Source: Chitinophaga sp. YR573 (GTDB taxonomy: Bacteria > Bacteroidota > Bacteroidia > Chitinophagales > Chitinophagaceae). Taken from it: a stretch of 64,000 nt of DNA. The first letter of the stretch is position 1. Each line of letters starts with the position of its first letter. This document shows positions 26,579-35,179 of the stretch, piece after piece. The notes under the pieces are model-generated. The model made no database searches. It had not been told where the DNA came from and saw only the letters and a list, made by a program, of their open reading frames with translations. The stretch is from contig NZ_FOJF01000002.1 in the NCBI RefSeq assembly GCF_900110995.1, positions 1,488,001 through 1,552,000 on the forward strand, in the 5' to 3' direction. A program made the position numbers and the translations under genes.

Positions 26579-27682
26579 ATGTCAACGATTAAAATAACCA
26601 GCTTTCTATTTGTTAACCTGTCCTTAGCCTTAGCAGGTATGGCGCAGGGCACTTATCAGCTGTCAGGTAAAGTAGATGGTTTAGCCAACGAAAAGATTTA
26701 CCTGAACAATGATGGAGATAAGATAGATTCCACTTTTGCTAAAAACGGTGTTTTCAGTTTTAAGGGAAAGATCAGTCAGGCTTCGTATTATTCACTGCGT
26801 CTGGAAGGAAAAGAATACAGGGCAGTCGGATTCTTTATGGCTCCCGGTAAAACCACTGTAACGGGCCGTGCAGACTCTTTAGGCAAAGCGGTGATCACTG
26901 GCAACCCTTACAATAAACAATGGCAGGAATGGCTTGTAACCTGGGGACAGATCACAGCACAGGCAAGACCTATGTACATGCGTCTGGATTCTGCTTCTAA
27001 AGGTGGTAAGGTGAAAGAATCTCCGGAAGAAAGGAAGATTTTTGAAGATGGGATGAAATCGCTGGAAGCGCAGACAGCGGTAGCCGTTACTGCTTTCGCT
27101 ACAAAATATCCGCAGTCTCCGGTATCCCCGTTCATCATCATGGACCGTTTTGTCAGCTATCCTAATCCTGAGATGGAAGCTAAGACCTGGGCATTATTAG
27201 GTAAAGAAGCGAAGGGGTCTTTTTATGGGAAGAAGATTGCTGAACATCAGAAAATTGCTTTAAAAACAGCGATTGGTGCAACGCCTGATTTTGCAGTAGC
27301 AGATACGTCCGGAAAGACAGTGAAATTATCTTCTTTAAGAGGTAAATATGTACTGGTAGATTTCTGGGCCAGCTGGTGCGGACCTTGTCGTAAAGAGAAT
27401 CCAAATGTGGTAAAAGCATATCAGCAATATCATGATAAAGGATTTGATATTATGAGTGTATCACTGGATACTAATAAAGATGCCTGGATGAAAGCAGTTG
27501 CAAAAGATAATCTTACATGGAATCATGTGAGTGATCTGAAAGGCTGGAAAAGCCCGATTGTAACAGAGTACGGGATACATGCAGTACCTACCAGTTTTTT
27601 ATTGGATAAAGACGGGAAAGTGATTGCGAAAGATCTTCGTGGAGAGAAACTGGAAGAGAAGTTGAAGGAGTTAATGCAATAA
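26579..27682 (+). CDS. TlpA-like thioredoxin-fold protein with DUF4369 domain
   Basis: Periplasmic thiol-disulfide protein of 367 residues. A signal peptide (1-22) is followed by a DUF4369-like N-terminal domain (about 25-120), a helical linker and a C-terminal AhpC/TSA-redoxin domain (about 228-367) with the active site WCGPC (Cys 267 and 270), and the cis-Pro loop VPTSFLL. Such proteins keep cysteine partners reduced outside the cytoplasm. Genes of this kind are often found downstream of SusC/SusD pairs in Bacteroidota, where their task is not established. It may act on the SusC/SusD proteins themselves or on a cysteine-containing ligand. The operon ends here in a hairpin and family A repeat. 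Confidence 0.9.
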   Translation: MSTIKITSFLFVNLSLALAGMAQGTYQLSGKVDGLANEKIYLNNDGDKIDSTFAKNGVFSFKGKISQASYYSLRLEGKEYRAVGFFMAPGKTTVTGRADSLGKAVITGNPYNKQWQEWLVTWGQITAQARPMYMRLDSASKGGKVKESPEERKIFEDGMKSLEAQTAVAVTAFATKYPQSPVSPFIIMDRFVSYPNPEMEAKTWALLGKEAKGSFYGKKIAEHQKIALKTAIGATPDFAVADTSGKTVKLSSLRGKYVLVDFWASWCGPCRKENPNVVKAYQQYHDKGFDIMSVSLDTNKDAWMKAVAKDNLTWNHVSDLKGWKSPIVTEYGIHAVPTSFLLDKDGKVIAKDLRGEKLEEKLKELMQ

Positions 27683-27705
27683 AGTAGTGAATGTTCATAA
27701 TTAAT

Positions 27706-27955
27706 ATTGAGGGTGTATCAAGAGTAACTGATACACCCTCAATATGTTCGCGACAAAACATAAAAGGCTCCGTCAGAAGCCCCGTGTTTGTAGCAAACAT
27801 ATTAAATAACAAAACACAGACTCCGTTAGGAGTCCCCTAAAGTTGCTAATATCAGGGGACTCCTAACGGAGTCTATTATGTAGAATATAGATTTTTACTA
27901 CAAACACGGGGCTCCTGACGGAGCCTTTTATGTGTTTATTAATATTCTGAGACAG
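27706..27955. repeat. Family A composite palindromic repeat, copy 2
   Basis: Begins with a separate perfect hairpin (27706-27743, 15-bp arms, loop AGAGTAAC), then ACAAAACATAAAA and the GGCTCC/GGAGCC and GACTCC/GGAGTC hairpin pairs arranged as in copy 1. The right inner arm differs from copy 1 in the loop bases (TGAC instead of TAGC), and the left arm changes almost correspondingly. It separates the converging TlpA-like and lipoprotein genes. Confidence 0.85.
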
Positions 27956-27979
27956 TGTGTTTTCACTTTTATGCCAAGT

Positions 27980-28462
27980 TTAATTCCCTGGAGCAGAATG
28001 ATATAATGTGCCACTGAAATTACCTGTTACTATTTTACCACTGACTGTGATTGTATAATTAATTGTGTAGTTATCTCCTGAATGAGAAACATTTACAGTA
28101 CCGGCAGTAACCCCCGTGATTTCCGTTCCAGCACCAGCTACGTTAGTAACATTGTATCTTACCACAGCACTGGAGAAATTCTTCTTCACATCATAGGCTC
28201 CGTTATTCCTTGAAAGGAAATCATACTTAGGATAATTCAGTGTATCAACAAAAATCTGAACAAAGTTTTCTATATAGTCCGGAGCCACACCGATATTGGT
28301 GATCTTTAGTCCATCAGTACTATTCCAGTAAGCATAATCCGCAGTATAGACTTTACCATCCAGGGTAAATGAACCACCGTTAACAGTTGATTTATTCTCG
28401 TCTTTTTTACAGGAAATAGCAAATAAGCTTACTGCCAGCATAAACAGGGTAATTCTCTTCAT
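27980..28462 (-). CDS. Small lipoprotein of unknown function
   Basis: A 160-residue predicted lipoprotein. The signal peptide ends in the lipobox FAISC (Cys 18) followed by KKDENKS, a typical Bacteroidota export-to-surface context (lysine/acid-rich after the Cys). The remainder is beta-strand rich: GGSFTLDGKVYTADYAYW at the start and NYTITVSGKIVTGNFSGTLY near the end, a pattern of a small beta-sandwich or calycin-like fold. I do not recognise a named family. It is monocistronic and its 3' end faces the TlpA-like gene across a family A repeat. Confidence 0.7.
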   Translation of the reverse strand: MKRITLFMLAVSLFAISCKKDENKSTVNGGSFTLDGKVYTADYAYWNSTDGLKITNIGVAPDYIENFVQIFVDTLNYPKYDFLSRNNGAYDVKKNFSSAVVRYNVTNVAGAGTEITGVTAGTVNVSHSGDNYTINYTITVSGKIVTGNFSGTLYHSAPGN

Positions 28463-28762
28463 AGGTTATTTTTTATTTATTGAAAATCAAAAGGTTTTCC
28501 ACCCGTAATCAGGTTTTATGTAGGTTTAAATGCAACAGTTCACTCACAGGATATTCCTGTAAGATATGAATAAATATTAATATATCTATAGGTGGTACAT
28601 AATCTTCGTGTCAGATGTTATTGGTCAATAAATACACCTTATCTGACGTGAATATTAGGTGAAGTTAAATTGAAAAACAAATCCTGCACCCATATTCCAA
28701 AGCTAAATAAGAGAGCTAAACAGTCAGATGCAGTGTATTTATGATCAATAACATCTGACATC
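28463..28762. other. Intergenic region with a family B repeat
   Basis: About 300 bp between two - strand lipoprotein genes. The first 135 bp are AT-rich with nothing recognisable; the rest is family B copy 2 (28597-28756), which ends just before the next stop codon. Confidence 0.6.
28597..28756 (-). repeat. Family B 160-bp structured element, copy 2
   Basis: Exactly as long as copy 1 and about 90% like it by eye. Left arm AGATGTTATTGGTC, right arm reads AGATGTTATTGATC in reverse complement, so the stem has one mismatch. The element ends 6 nt from the stop codon of the TPR lipoprotein gene and has the same orientation relative to the gene as copies 1, 3 and 4. Confidence 0.85.
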
Positions 28763-29896
28763 TTACAGGTTATTGTAGAAGGACTGCATATCGCCAGCCA
28801 GCTGATCGTAAATAGGTTTAGTGAATAACATAAAGAGGTCCTGAGGAGGAGGGGGGGGAATATCGGAGCCACCTATCTGGCGTTTGTCTTCTTCGCTGAG
28901 CGCTCTTTTATCACCTTTATAAGTACCGAATTCATTCAGCCAGGTATAACTACCCGGAAGACGGTTACTGCGGATGATTTTATTGCTGGCAACATCTACC
29001 AGCTGGTAATCCAGGGAGCCTTGTGAAACAACGCTGGTTCTTGTAACGTAGATCGTTGCTCTTACTGTTTCGTATCTGTCGATGAATTTACCGCTGGTAT
29101 CTTTGTAACTGCCTGTAACGATCTCTTTGGATACATCACGCTTACTTCTGTCCACATAAGTTTGTCCGACTACGAAATCGTAGAAACGCAGTTGCAGGTA
29201 TTCGTCGGGCTGCAGGTTATTGCTGCGGGCGATACGTTCATCTGTAAACTGAACAAAGCGATTGATGTTGCGTTGTTGCAGGTTGCGGATCAGGATATCT
29301 CTGAACTGGTCTGCACTGAACTGAAAGTAGCCAGAGTTGATTTCCAGTTCACTTACTACTACATTAACAACACCTCTGTTGAAAGATTCGTCTCTTAATT
29401 CAGCTGAGTTGCGGTAGTTGTTAATTAATTTAAGGGCAGCGACGAATTCATCATAAGCTCTTCTGGCGCTGGCTTTATCTTCCTTTTTTAATAAGGCAAC
29501 ACCTCTGTCGTAGCGTACTTCTGCTGCATTCTCCTGAGCGCCGGTAATGGCGTTACGGTAATCTTTAGGCTTCACCACAGCCAGTGCAGCAGGAGAGGTG
29601 TGAATAATATCATAGAGGCTTTGGAGCGAGCGGTATTCCTGTCGTACATATTCCCATTTCAGGGGATTATCTGAGGTCAGGTAACCAGTCACCTTATCTT
29701 CGTGCTGGCGTTGGGATTGTGCATATGCCTGGGGAAGCAGTTGCAGGGATGTGGCATGCTCGGGATGCTTTTGTAATTTCTTTACAAATGCCTGTACGGC
29801 CTGATCGTAACGGCCTTTATTGTACAGTTTTTCCCCTGACTTACATGACAGAATGAATAGGATAGGTGCTATCAGCAACCAGTAACGGTTTTGCAT
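28763..29896 (-). CDS. TPR-type lipoprotein
   Basis: A 377-residue predicted lipoprotein. The signal peptide ends FILSC (Cys 18), followed by SGEKLYNKGRYDQAVQAFVKKLQKHP, a recognisable tetratricopeptide repeat (here about residues 19-44). A second helical repeat lies around 130-160 (LLKKEDKASARRAYDEF). The C-terminal half is mixed alpha/beta and ends with a Pro-rich segment and a final helix. It probably works as an envelope-associated scaffold or assembly protein; I cannot name a partner. It follows smpB by 27 bp on the same strand, so it may be cotranscribed with it. A family B repeat follows the stop. Confidence 0.75.
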   Translation of the reverse strand: MQNRYWLLIAPILFILSCKSGEKLYNKGRYDQAVQAFVKKLQKHPEHATSLQLLPQAYAQSQRQHEDKVTGYLTSDNPLKWEYVRQEYRSLQSLYDIIHTSPAALAVVKPKDYRNAITGAQENAAEVRYDRGVALLKKEDKASARRAYDEFVAALKLINNYRNSAELRDESFNRGVVNVVVSELEINSGYFQFSADQFRDILIRNLQQRNINRFVQFTDERIARSNNLQPDEYLQLRFYDFVVGQTYVDRSKRDVSKEIVTGSYKDTSGKFIDRYETVRATIYVTRTSVVSQGSLDYQLVDVASNKIIRSNRLPGSYTWLNEFGTYKGDKRALSEEDKRQIGGSDIPPPPPQDLFMLFTKPIYDQLAGDMQSFYNNL

Positions 29897-29923
29897 ATAT
29901 TTCTCGATGTGTGTATAATCGGG

Positions 29924-30361
29924 CTACTTTATGTATCGTCTCATCTCTCTGTCGTTTTCACGTTCTCTGATACTATCACGTTTATCATGCAGCTTCTTAC
30001 CTTTACCCAGTCCTATTTCCATTTTCGCATATCCTTTTTCTGAGATAAATATGCGTAATGGGATGATGCTATAGCCTTTCTCTTTTATCTTCATTTCCAG
30101 TTTACGTAACTCCCGTTTTGTGAGCAGTAATTTACGTTCCCTGAGTGGATCATGATTATAGAAGGTACCGTGCGTATAAGCCGAGACGTGGAGGCTTTTT
30201 ACGTACAGTTCTCCATGTGAGAAATAGCAGAAAGCATCATTGAAACTCACCCTGCTGGCGCGGATAGATTTTATCTCTGTACCGGACAATACAAGGCCTG
30301 CAATGAATTTATCTTCAATTGCGTATTCAAAGAATGCTGATCTATTTCTTAATTCTGCCAT
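29924..30361 (-). CDS. smpB: SsrA-binding protein SmpB
   Basis: Partner of tmRNA in trans-translation, which frees stalled ribosomes and tags the unfinished protein for breakdown. At 145 residues it has the family's normal length. Visible marks are AFFEYAIEDKFIAGLVLSGTEIKS (split as EYAIEDKFIAG and LSGTEIKSIR), GELYVKSLH, RERKLLLTKREL and the basic C-terminal tail KGKKLHDKRD...MRRYIK, which becomes helical in the ribosome. The start ATG lies only about 5 nt from the end of a family A repeat, so the leader of this gene is made of that repeat if it is transcribed from accD. The tmRNA gene itself is not in the window. Confidence 0.95.
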   Translation of the reverse strand: MAELRNRSAFFEYAIEDKFIAGLVLSGTEIKSIRASRVSFNDAFCYFSHGELYVKSLHVSAYTHGTFYNHDPLRERKLLLTKRELRKLEMKIKEKGYSIIPLRIFISEKGYAKMEIGLGKGKKLHDKRDSIRERENDREMRRYIK

Positions 30362-30365
30362 TTTT

Positions 30366-30609
30366 GGGGACTCCTAACGGAGTCAATTATATTTTATTGA
30401 AATTTTTCTACAAACACGGGGCTCCTAAGGGAGCCAAATAATGTTTGTTATAAGTACGGGCTCCCTTAGGAGCCAGTTACTATTAATCAGGTTTCGTTAA
30501 GAAACCAGATAATATTTCCTACAAATATGGGCTCCGTTAGGAGCCCCGTGTTTGTAGCAATAACATCATCTATCAAACTCAGACTCCGTTAGGAGTCCCC
30601 TGTTTGTAG
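30366..30609. repeat. Family A composite repeat, copy 3
   Basis: Rearranged copy between accD and smpB. It contains five hairpin units: two of GGACTCC/GGAGTC type at the ends and GGCTCC/GGAGCC types inside, plus one divergent unit GGTTTCGTTAAGAAACC. The stem bases in that last unit are changed on both sides, so pairing is kept. The linker CTACAAACACGGGG and its complement recur. Confidence 0.8.
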
Positions 30610-30613
30610 TATT

Positions 30614-31462
30614 TTAATTTTTAAACAACACAAGCAGCTCTGCTAACTTGGGTTTCAGTTCTTTACGATCAATGATCAGATCCAGGAAACCGTGTTCCAG
30701 TACAAACTCTGCACTCTGGAAACCTTCCGGAAGATCTTTCTTGATGGTTTCCTTGATGATACGCGGACCGGCAAAGCCTATCAGCGCTTTAGGTTCTGAT
30801 ACGTTGAGGTCACCCAGCATCGCGAAAGACGCGGTAACACCACCCGTAGTAGGATCTGTCATCATGGAAATGTACGGTAATTTAGCGTCTGCCAGTTGCG
30901 TTAATTTAGCGGATGTTTTAGCCATCTGCATCAATGAGAACGCACTTTCCATCATACGTGCACCACCCGATTTTGAAATGATCATCAGCGGCATTTTGTG
31001 CGCGATACAATAATCAATAGAACGGGCGATTTTTTCACCTACCACAGAACCCATAGAACCACCAATGAAGGCAAAGTCCATACAGGCTACCACGAGGTCA
31101 TTATCCATCACTTTTCCAACACCCACTCTCATGGCATCTTTCAATCCTGATTTCTTCTGGGCTTCAACTAACCTTGCACCATATGGTTTCAGGTCTTTAA
31201 AGCCGAGGAAGTCCTTCGGATAGATATTGTCAAAAAGTTCTTCGAATCCATTTTCATCAAAAATGATATCGAAATATTCTGCAGAATTAATACGGTTGTG
31301 ATAATTACATTTATCACACACATAAAAGTGCTCTTTCAGGTCTCTTACCGTGACGGTTTTTTTGCAGTTAGGACATTTGTGCCACAACCCATCCGGCGCT
31401 TCCTTCTTCTCACTTGTAGACGTTTGAATGCCTTGTTTAATGCGCTTAAACCAGCTTGACAT
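30614..31462 (-). CDS. accD: Acetyl-CoA carboxylase carboxyltransferase beta subunit
   Basis: Carboxyltransferase subunit that, with AccA, moves the carboxyl group from biotin to acetyl-CoA to make malonyl-CoA for fatty acid synthesis. The 282-residue protein has an N-terminal zinc ribbon with Cys 30, 33, 49 and 52 (CPNC and CDKC) and a crotonase-like carboxyltransferase domain with GGSMGSVVGEKI, SGGARMMES and DPTTGGVTASFAMLGD, followed by GPRIIKETI. The length is normal. It is in the cytoplasm. A family A repeat separates it from smpB downstream; upstream is a 220-bp gap containing the terminator of the aldolase gene. Confidence 0.96.
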   Translation of the reverse strand: MSSWFKRIKQGIQTSTSEKKEAPDGLWHKCPNCKKTVTVRDLKEHFYVCDKCNYHNRINSAEYFDIIFDENGFEELFDNIYPKDFLGFKDLKPYGARLVEAQKKSGLKDAMRVGVGKVMDNDLVVACMDFAFIGGSMGSVVGEKIARSIDYCIAHKMPLMIISKSGGARMMESAFSLMQMAKTSAKLTQLADAKLPYISMMTDPTTGGVTASFAMLGDLNVSEPKALIGFAGPRIIKETIKKDLPEGFQSAEFVLEHGFLDLIIDRKELKPKLAELLVLFKN

Positions 31463-31626
31463 ATTGTACTATTAGGTTACAAAATAGTTGTGCAAGATAC
31501 AAATTAAATTAACTTCCAAAGTATCTCATTAGCAATATTATGCTTAAAGTACCTGGGAACCAGTATTTTGTCGGGGAAAGATATATATTTAATTCAAGTA
31601 ATAGGAGATTTGGCTGATATGAAATA

Positions 31627-31662
31627 AAGTAAAGCCCTCCGTTTGGGGGAGGGCTTTACTTT
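31627..31662 (-). terminator. Terminator of the aldolase gene
   Basis: A 14-bp stem (AAGTAAAGCCCTCC with GGAGGGCTTTACTT) and a 7-nt loop, about 20 nt after the aldolase stop; reading on the - strand it is followed by a T-rich stretch (TTATTTCAT). A strong factor-independent terminator. Confidence 0.85.
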
Positions 31663-31681
31663 AATATTGATTGATAACGAA

Positions 31682-32749
31682 TTACGCGTTTCTGTTGATG
31701 CAGTTCAGATCAGCAAATGCTTCTTCCAAACGTTTTACAAAGGTTTCTTCACCTTTGCGCAGCCACACACGTGGATCGTAATATTTCTTGTTTGGTTTTT
31801 CAGGTCCTTCAGGATTACCCAGCTGACCCTGCAGGTATGCTTTCTTAGACTCGTAGAAGTCGTGAACGCCTTCCCAGTAAGCCCACTGCATATCTGTATC
31901 CAGGTTCATTTTGATTACGCCATAACCCAGTGCTTCAGCGATCTGGTGTTTTGGAGAACCTGAACCACCATGGAATACATAAAACACTGGTTTAGCAGCA
32001 GTCTTGAATTTTTCCTGGATGAATTCCTGGCTGTTCTGTAAAATTACAGGGCGTAATTCTACGTTACCCGGAGTATATACACCATGTACGTTACCGAAAG
32101 CAGCTGCTACGGTGAAACGGGTACCGATTTTAGACAGTTCTTCGTAAGCGTAAGCTACTTCTTCAGGCTGAGTATACAGCTTGGAGTTGTCGATACCGGA
32201 GTTGTCAACACCATCTTCCTCACCACCGGTTACACCCAGTTCGATTTCGATAGACATACCCAGCTTGTTCATGCGCTCGAAGTATTTCAGAGAAGTTTCA
32301 ATGTTCTCATGGATAGGCTCTTCGGAGAGGTCCAGCATATGGGAACTGTACAGTGGCTGACCGGTTTGCTTTTTGAAAGCTTCACCTGCGTCCAGCAGAC
32401 CGTCGATCCATGGCAACCATTTCTTGGCAGCATGGTCTGTATGTAATACTACAGGTACACCATAGTATTTAGCTACCTCATGTACGTGTTTTGCACCTGA
32501 TACACCACCAGCAATATTGGCCTGCAGCTTATCGTTAGGCATTCCTTTACCGGCAAAGAACTGCGCACCGCCGTTAGAAAACTGTATAATTACAGGTGAG
32601 TTAACTTTTGCAGCGGTTTCCAGTACTGCGTTAACAGTGTTTGTTCCTACCACATTCACGGCAGGCATTGCGAACGCATTGTTCTTAGCATCATTGTACA
32701 GCGCATCCAGCTCTTCGCCGAATAACACGCCAGCTCTGTATTTTCCCAT
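31682..32749 (-). CDS. fbaA: Class II fructose-bisphosphate aldolase
   Basis: Zinc-dependent aldolase that splits fructose 1,6-bisphosphate into dihydroxyacetone phosphate and glyceraldehyde 3-phosphate, or does the reverse in gluconeogenesis. The 355-residue length fits the FbaA-type (class IIA). Marks: AMPAVNVVGTNTVNAVLE near the start, PVVLHTDHAAKK with the catalytic Asp and zinc His, SIEIELGVTGGEEDGVDN, AAAFGNVHGVY with a zinc His, and VFHGGSGSP with the third. A single gene with its own promoter and terminator, as expected for a highly expressed glycolytic enzyme. Confidence 0.96.
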   Translation of the reverse strand: MGKYRAGVLFGEELDALYNDAKNNAFAMPAVNVVGTNTVNAVLETAAKVNSPVIIQFSNGGAQFFAGKGMPNDKLQANIAGGVSGAKHVHEVAKYYGVPVVLHTDHAAKKWLPWIDGLLDAGEAFKKQTGQPLYSSHMLDLSEEPIHENIETSLKYFERMNKLGMSIEIELGVTGGEEDGVDNSGIDNSKLYTQPEEVAYAYEELSKIGTRFTVAAAFGNVHGVYTPGNVELRPVILQNSQEFIQEKFKTAAKPVFYVFHGGSGSPKHQIAEALGYGVIKMNLDTDMQWAYWEGVHDFYESKKAYLQGQLGNPEGPEKPNKKYYDPRVWLRKGEETFVKRLEEAFADLNCINRNA

Positions 32750-32780
32750 AGCTTACGAATTGTTTTACATTTAAGGACAG

Positions 32781-32805
32781 CAAATATAAGTACTTAATAG
32801 TACTT
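32781..32805 (-). promoter_or_regulatory. Promoter of the aldolase gene with a short palindrome
   Basis: On the - strand TATATTTG (complement of 32781-32788) fits the TAnnTTTG -7 element, about 30 nt before the start codon. Immediately upstream, 32788-32805 is a palindrome (AAGTACT, 4-nt centre, AGTACTT) placed in the promoter spacer, where a repressor could act. The operator role is inferred. Confidence 0.45.
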
Positions 32806-32827
32806 ATTATAGCGTTTAAATAGACTT

Positions 32828-33643
32828 TTAGAGGAAGGATGATATTATTTCCCTGAAATACGCGGGGGCCTGTAATAATCTGCTTCCATACCAGGAATAC
32901 ATTTCACCATCTACCAGCAGGACCTTAGCCTCCGGTAATATAACCCGTAATTCTGCGATATGTTTATCTTTAAAGGGGTAGGGTTCTGAGGAGAGGAGGA
33001 TTAAGCGGCAGCCTGTTCCCTGTAGCTGTTCTGGTGTTATAACAGGATACCTGGGCATATCTCCGAAGATATTCTCCAGGCCGCAGGCCCTCATCATTTC
33101 ATTAATAAAGGTATCTCCACCCGCTACCATCCAGGGATCTTTCCAGATAAAGTAAGCCGCTTTCACAGCCGGTAAAACGGGTAAGGCCCTGAAACCGGCC
33201 ATTATTTGTATGACTAAATCAACTGCTTTGGGGCTACGCCCTGTAATCACTCCCAGCCAGCGGATCATCTCCGTCGCGTCCCGCAGGTTATGGATATCAC
33301 TCACCCATACCGGGAATTCTTCCATTAAGGCTTTCACCTGTTCCGGTTCGTTCTCTTCTTTATTAGCGATGATCAGATCCGGTTGCAGGGCACGTATCTT
33401 ATCTATATGGAATTGTTTAGTGCCACCTATACGGGGTTTTGTCCGGAACCATTCGTCCGGGTGAACACAGAATTTAGTGATACCGGCAACGTCGGCACCA
33501 AGATGATATAGTAATTCCGTCTGAGAGGGTACAAGCGATATGATCCGGCGCGGCGGGAAAGGAATAGCTACCCGCCGGCCCAACTGATCAATGTGAATAG
33601 GATTAATTTCCAAGAGCCTGTATAATGTCGTATTTGGTAACAA
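32828..33643 (-). CDS. BtuF/TroA-like helical-backbone metal-receptor protein, no signal peptide
   Basis: A 271-residue protein of the fold used by periplasmic vitamin B12 and iron-siderophore binding proteins. Marks are RRIISLVPSQTELLYHLGA near residue 32, KPRIGGTKQFHIDKIRALQPDLIIANKEEN, and a C-terminal lobe with the EPYPF loop. It lacks a signal peptide or lipobox, which is unusual for a transport receptor, so it may act in the cytoplasm or simply use another export route. The ATG at 33643 overlaps the preceding gene by 41 nt; a TTG at 33613 also fits and would start ten codons later, close to where homologues begin. It is translationally coupled to the cysteine/CBS-domain gene. Ligand unknown. 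Confidence 0.75.
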   Translation of the reverse strand: MLPNTTLYRLLEINPIHIDQLGRRVAIPFPPRRIISLVPSQTELLYHLGADVAGITKFCVHPDEWFRTKPRIGGTKQFHIDKIRALQPDLIIANKEENEPEQVKALMEEFPVWVSDIHNLRDATEMIRWLGVITGRSPKAVDLVIQIMAGFRALPVLPAVKAAYFIWKDPWMVAGGDTFINEMMRACGLENIFGDMPRYPVITPEQLQGTGCRLILLSSEPYPFKDKHIAELRVILPEAKVLLVDGEMYSWYGSRLLQAPAYFREIISSFL

Positions 33644-34961
33644 TATGATAGTTGCCGCTATCGTCTTTGGTTAAGACTGCACCATTTTCTTTATTAATAT
33701 AGACAGATAATTTTTCTATTGGCGTATCCATGCGTACTTCCGGGAAGGCGGACTGCATCACCTGTTTCACCTGTGCATCTTTTAAATTGGCATCATCTAT
33801 CAACCTGATAAACAAACCGTTTTCAGAGATAGCGCCTACTATTTCGTTGTTATGTAATACAGGGATCTGCTCAATATCATATTTCTTCATTTTCAGGATC
33901 ACATCACTCACTTTGTCTTCCGGCCCAACTGTTACCAGTGGCTGGTTACGGCGGGCATTCACCACATCTTTCACCGTTTTAACATCCAGGAATCCACGTT
34001 CCATCATCCACTGGTCATTATATACCTTACCTACATAACGGCTGCCATGATCATGGAAAATCACCACTACCAGGTCGGTAGGTTTCAGTCTGCTTTTCAG
34101 CTGCTGTAAACCAGCAATAGCGGAACCAGCGGAGTAACCCACGAAAATGCCTTCTTCTTTGGAGATACGGCGGGCCATGACAGCGCCATCCTTATCCGTT
34201 ACTTTTTCGAAGTGGTCGATAAGGGCCATGTCGTAGTTCTGGGGAACGAAATCTTCCCCTATACCTTCTGTAATATAAGGATATACCTCACTCATGTCCA
34301 GTTCACCGGTTTCATGGAACTTTTTCAGCAGGGAACCGTAACTGTCTATCGCCCAGAGTTGTATATCAGGATTTTTCTCCTTGAGATATTTACCGGTACC
34401 GGTAATAGTACCGCCTGTACCTGTTGCCACTACCAGGTGAGTGATCTTTCCATCTGTCTGTTTCCAGATTTCCGGGCCGGTTTGCTCATAATGAGCATCA
34501 CGGTTAGCCAGGTTATCATACTGGTTCATATAGAAGGAGTTAGGTATTTCCTTTGCCAGCCTGGCTGCTACTGAATAGTAAGAGCGGGGATCTTCCGGTT
34601 CCACATTGGTAGGGCAAACGATCACTTCGGCGCCTACGGCTTTCAGTATATCTACCTTTTCTTTGGATTGTTTATCTGTAGTTGCGAAAATACATTTGTA
34701 ACCTTTGATCACGGCAGCCAGTGCCAGTCCCATACCGGTGTTACCTGAAGTACCTTCTATAATGGTACCGCCTGGTTTTAACTGCCCTTTTTCTTCTGCC
34801 ACTTCCACCATCTTCAGTGCCATACGGTCTTTAATTGAGTTACCGGGGTTAAAGAATTCTACTTTTGCCAGCACAGGGCAGGGTAATCCGGCAGTAACGC
34901 GGTGTAATTTCACTAACGGGGTATTTCCTATTGTTTCAAGGATACTATTGCAAAAATCCAT
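33603..34961 (-). CDS. PLP-dependent cysteine synthase / cystathionine beta-synthase with CBS domains
   Basis: A 452-residue pyridoxal-phosphate enzyme of sulfur amino acid metabolism. The catalytic fold-type II domain (about 1-320) has the PLP lysine at 44 (NPGNSIKDR), the substrate loop EGTSGNTG and the phosphate-binding GTGGTITGTGKYL. Two CBS domains follow (about 335-450), the layout of eukaryotic-like cystathionine beta-synthase without the haem domain. In that enzyme the CBS pair binds S-adenosylmethionine or adenylates and controls activity. From sequence alone I cannot decide between homocysteine + serine and O-acetylserine + sulfide. Its stop lies inside the following BtuF-like gene. 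Confidence 0.88.
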   Translation of the reverse strand: MDFCNSILETIGNTPLVKLHRVTAGLPCPVLAKVEFFNPGNSIKDRMALKMVEVAEEKGQLKPGGTIIEGTSGNTGMGLALAAVIKGYKCIFATTDKQSKEKVDILKAVGAEVIVCPTNVEPEDPRSYYSVAARLAKEIPNSFYMNQYDNLANRDAHYEQTGPEIWKQTDGKITHLVVATGTGGTITGTGKYLKEKNPDIQLWAIDSYGSLLKKFHETGELDMSEVYPYITEGIGEDFVPQNYDMALIDHFEKVTDKDGAVMARRISKEEGIFVGYSAGSAIAGLQQLKSRLKPTDLVVVIFHDHGSRYVGKVYNDQWMMERGFLDVKTVKDVVNARRNQPLVTVGPEDKVSDVILKMKKYDIEQIPVLHNNEIVGAISENGLFIRLIDDANLKDAQVKQVMQSAFPEVRMDTPIEKLSVYINKENGAVLTKDDSGNYHIVTKYDIIQALGN

Positions 34962-35045
34962 ATGATGAGATGTTGAATCCCAGCGAAAATAAGGAAATAA
35001 GTTAACTTGAAATAGCTTCGGAACAGTAACAGAACAGGAATAAAA

Positions 35046-35127
35046 CAGGTATTGAAGAGGTTCATCCTCCGTTCATCCTACGTTAAGTAACGTAGGATGA
35101 ACGGAGGATGAACCTCTTCAATACCTG
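35046..35127. repeat. 82-nt perfect palindrome (40-bp arms)
   Basis: The arms 35046-35085 and 35088-35127 are exact reverse complements, separated by only two bases. Each arm contains TTCATCCTCCG followed by TTCATCCTACG, a near-repeat of 11 nt. It lies between the divergent cysteine-enzyme and bioD genes, so it is upstream of both and is not in a normal terminator position. Confidence 0.9.
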
Positions 35128-35179
35128 ATCAATAGCCGTATTCTCCTATTTCAATATATAGTCATAAGCCGTATTCTCC

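Noticed and set aside
30366..30609. Family A hairpin tracts as a CRISPR array
   Set aside because: Repeat units are unequal, partly inverted, and spacers are not of constant length; no cas gene is present.
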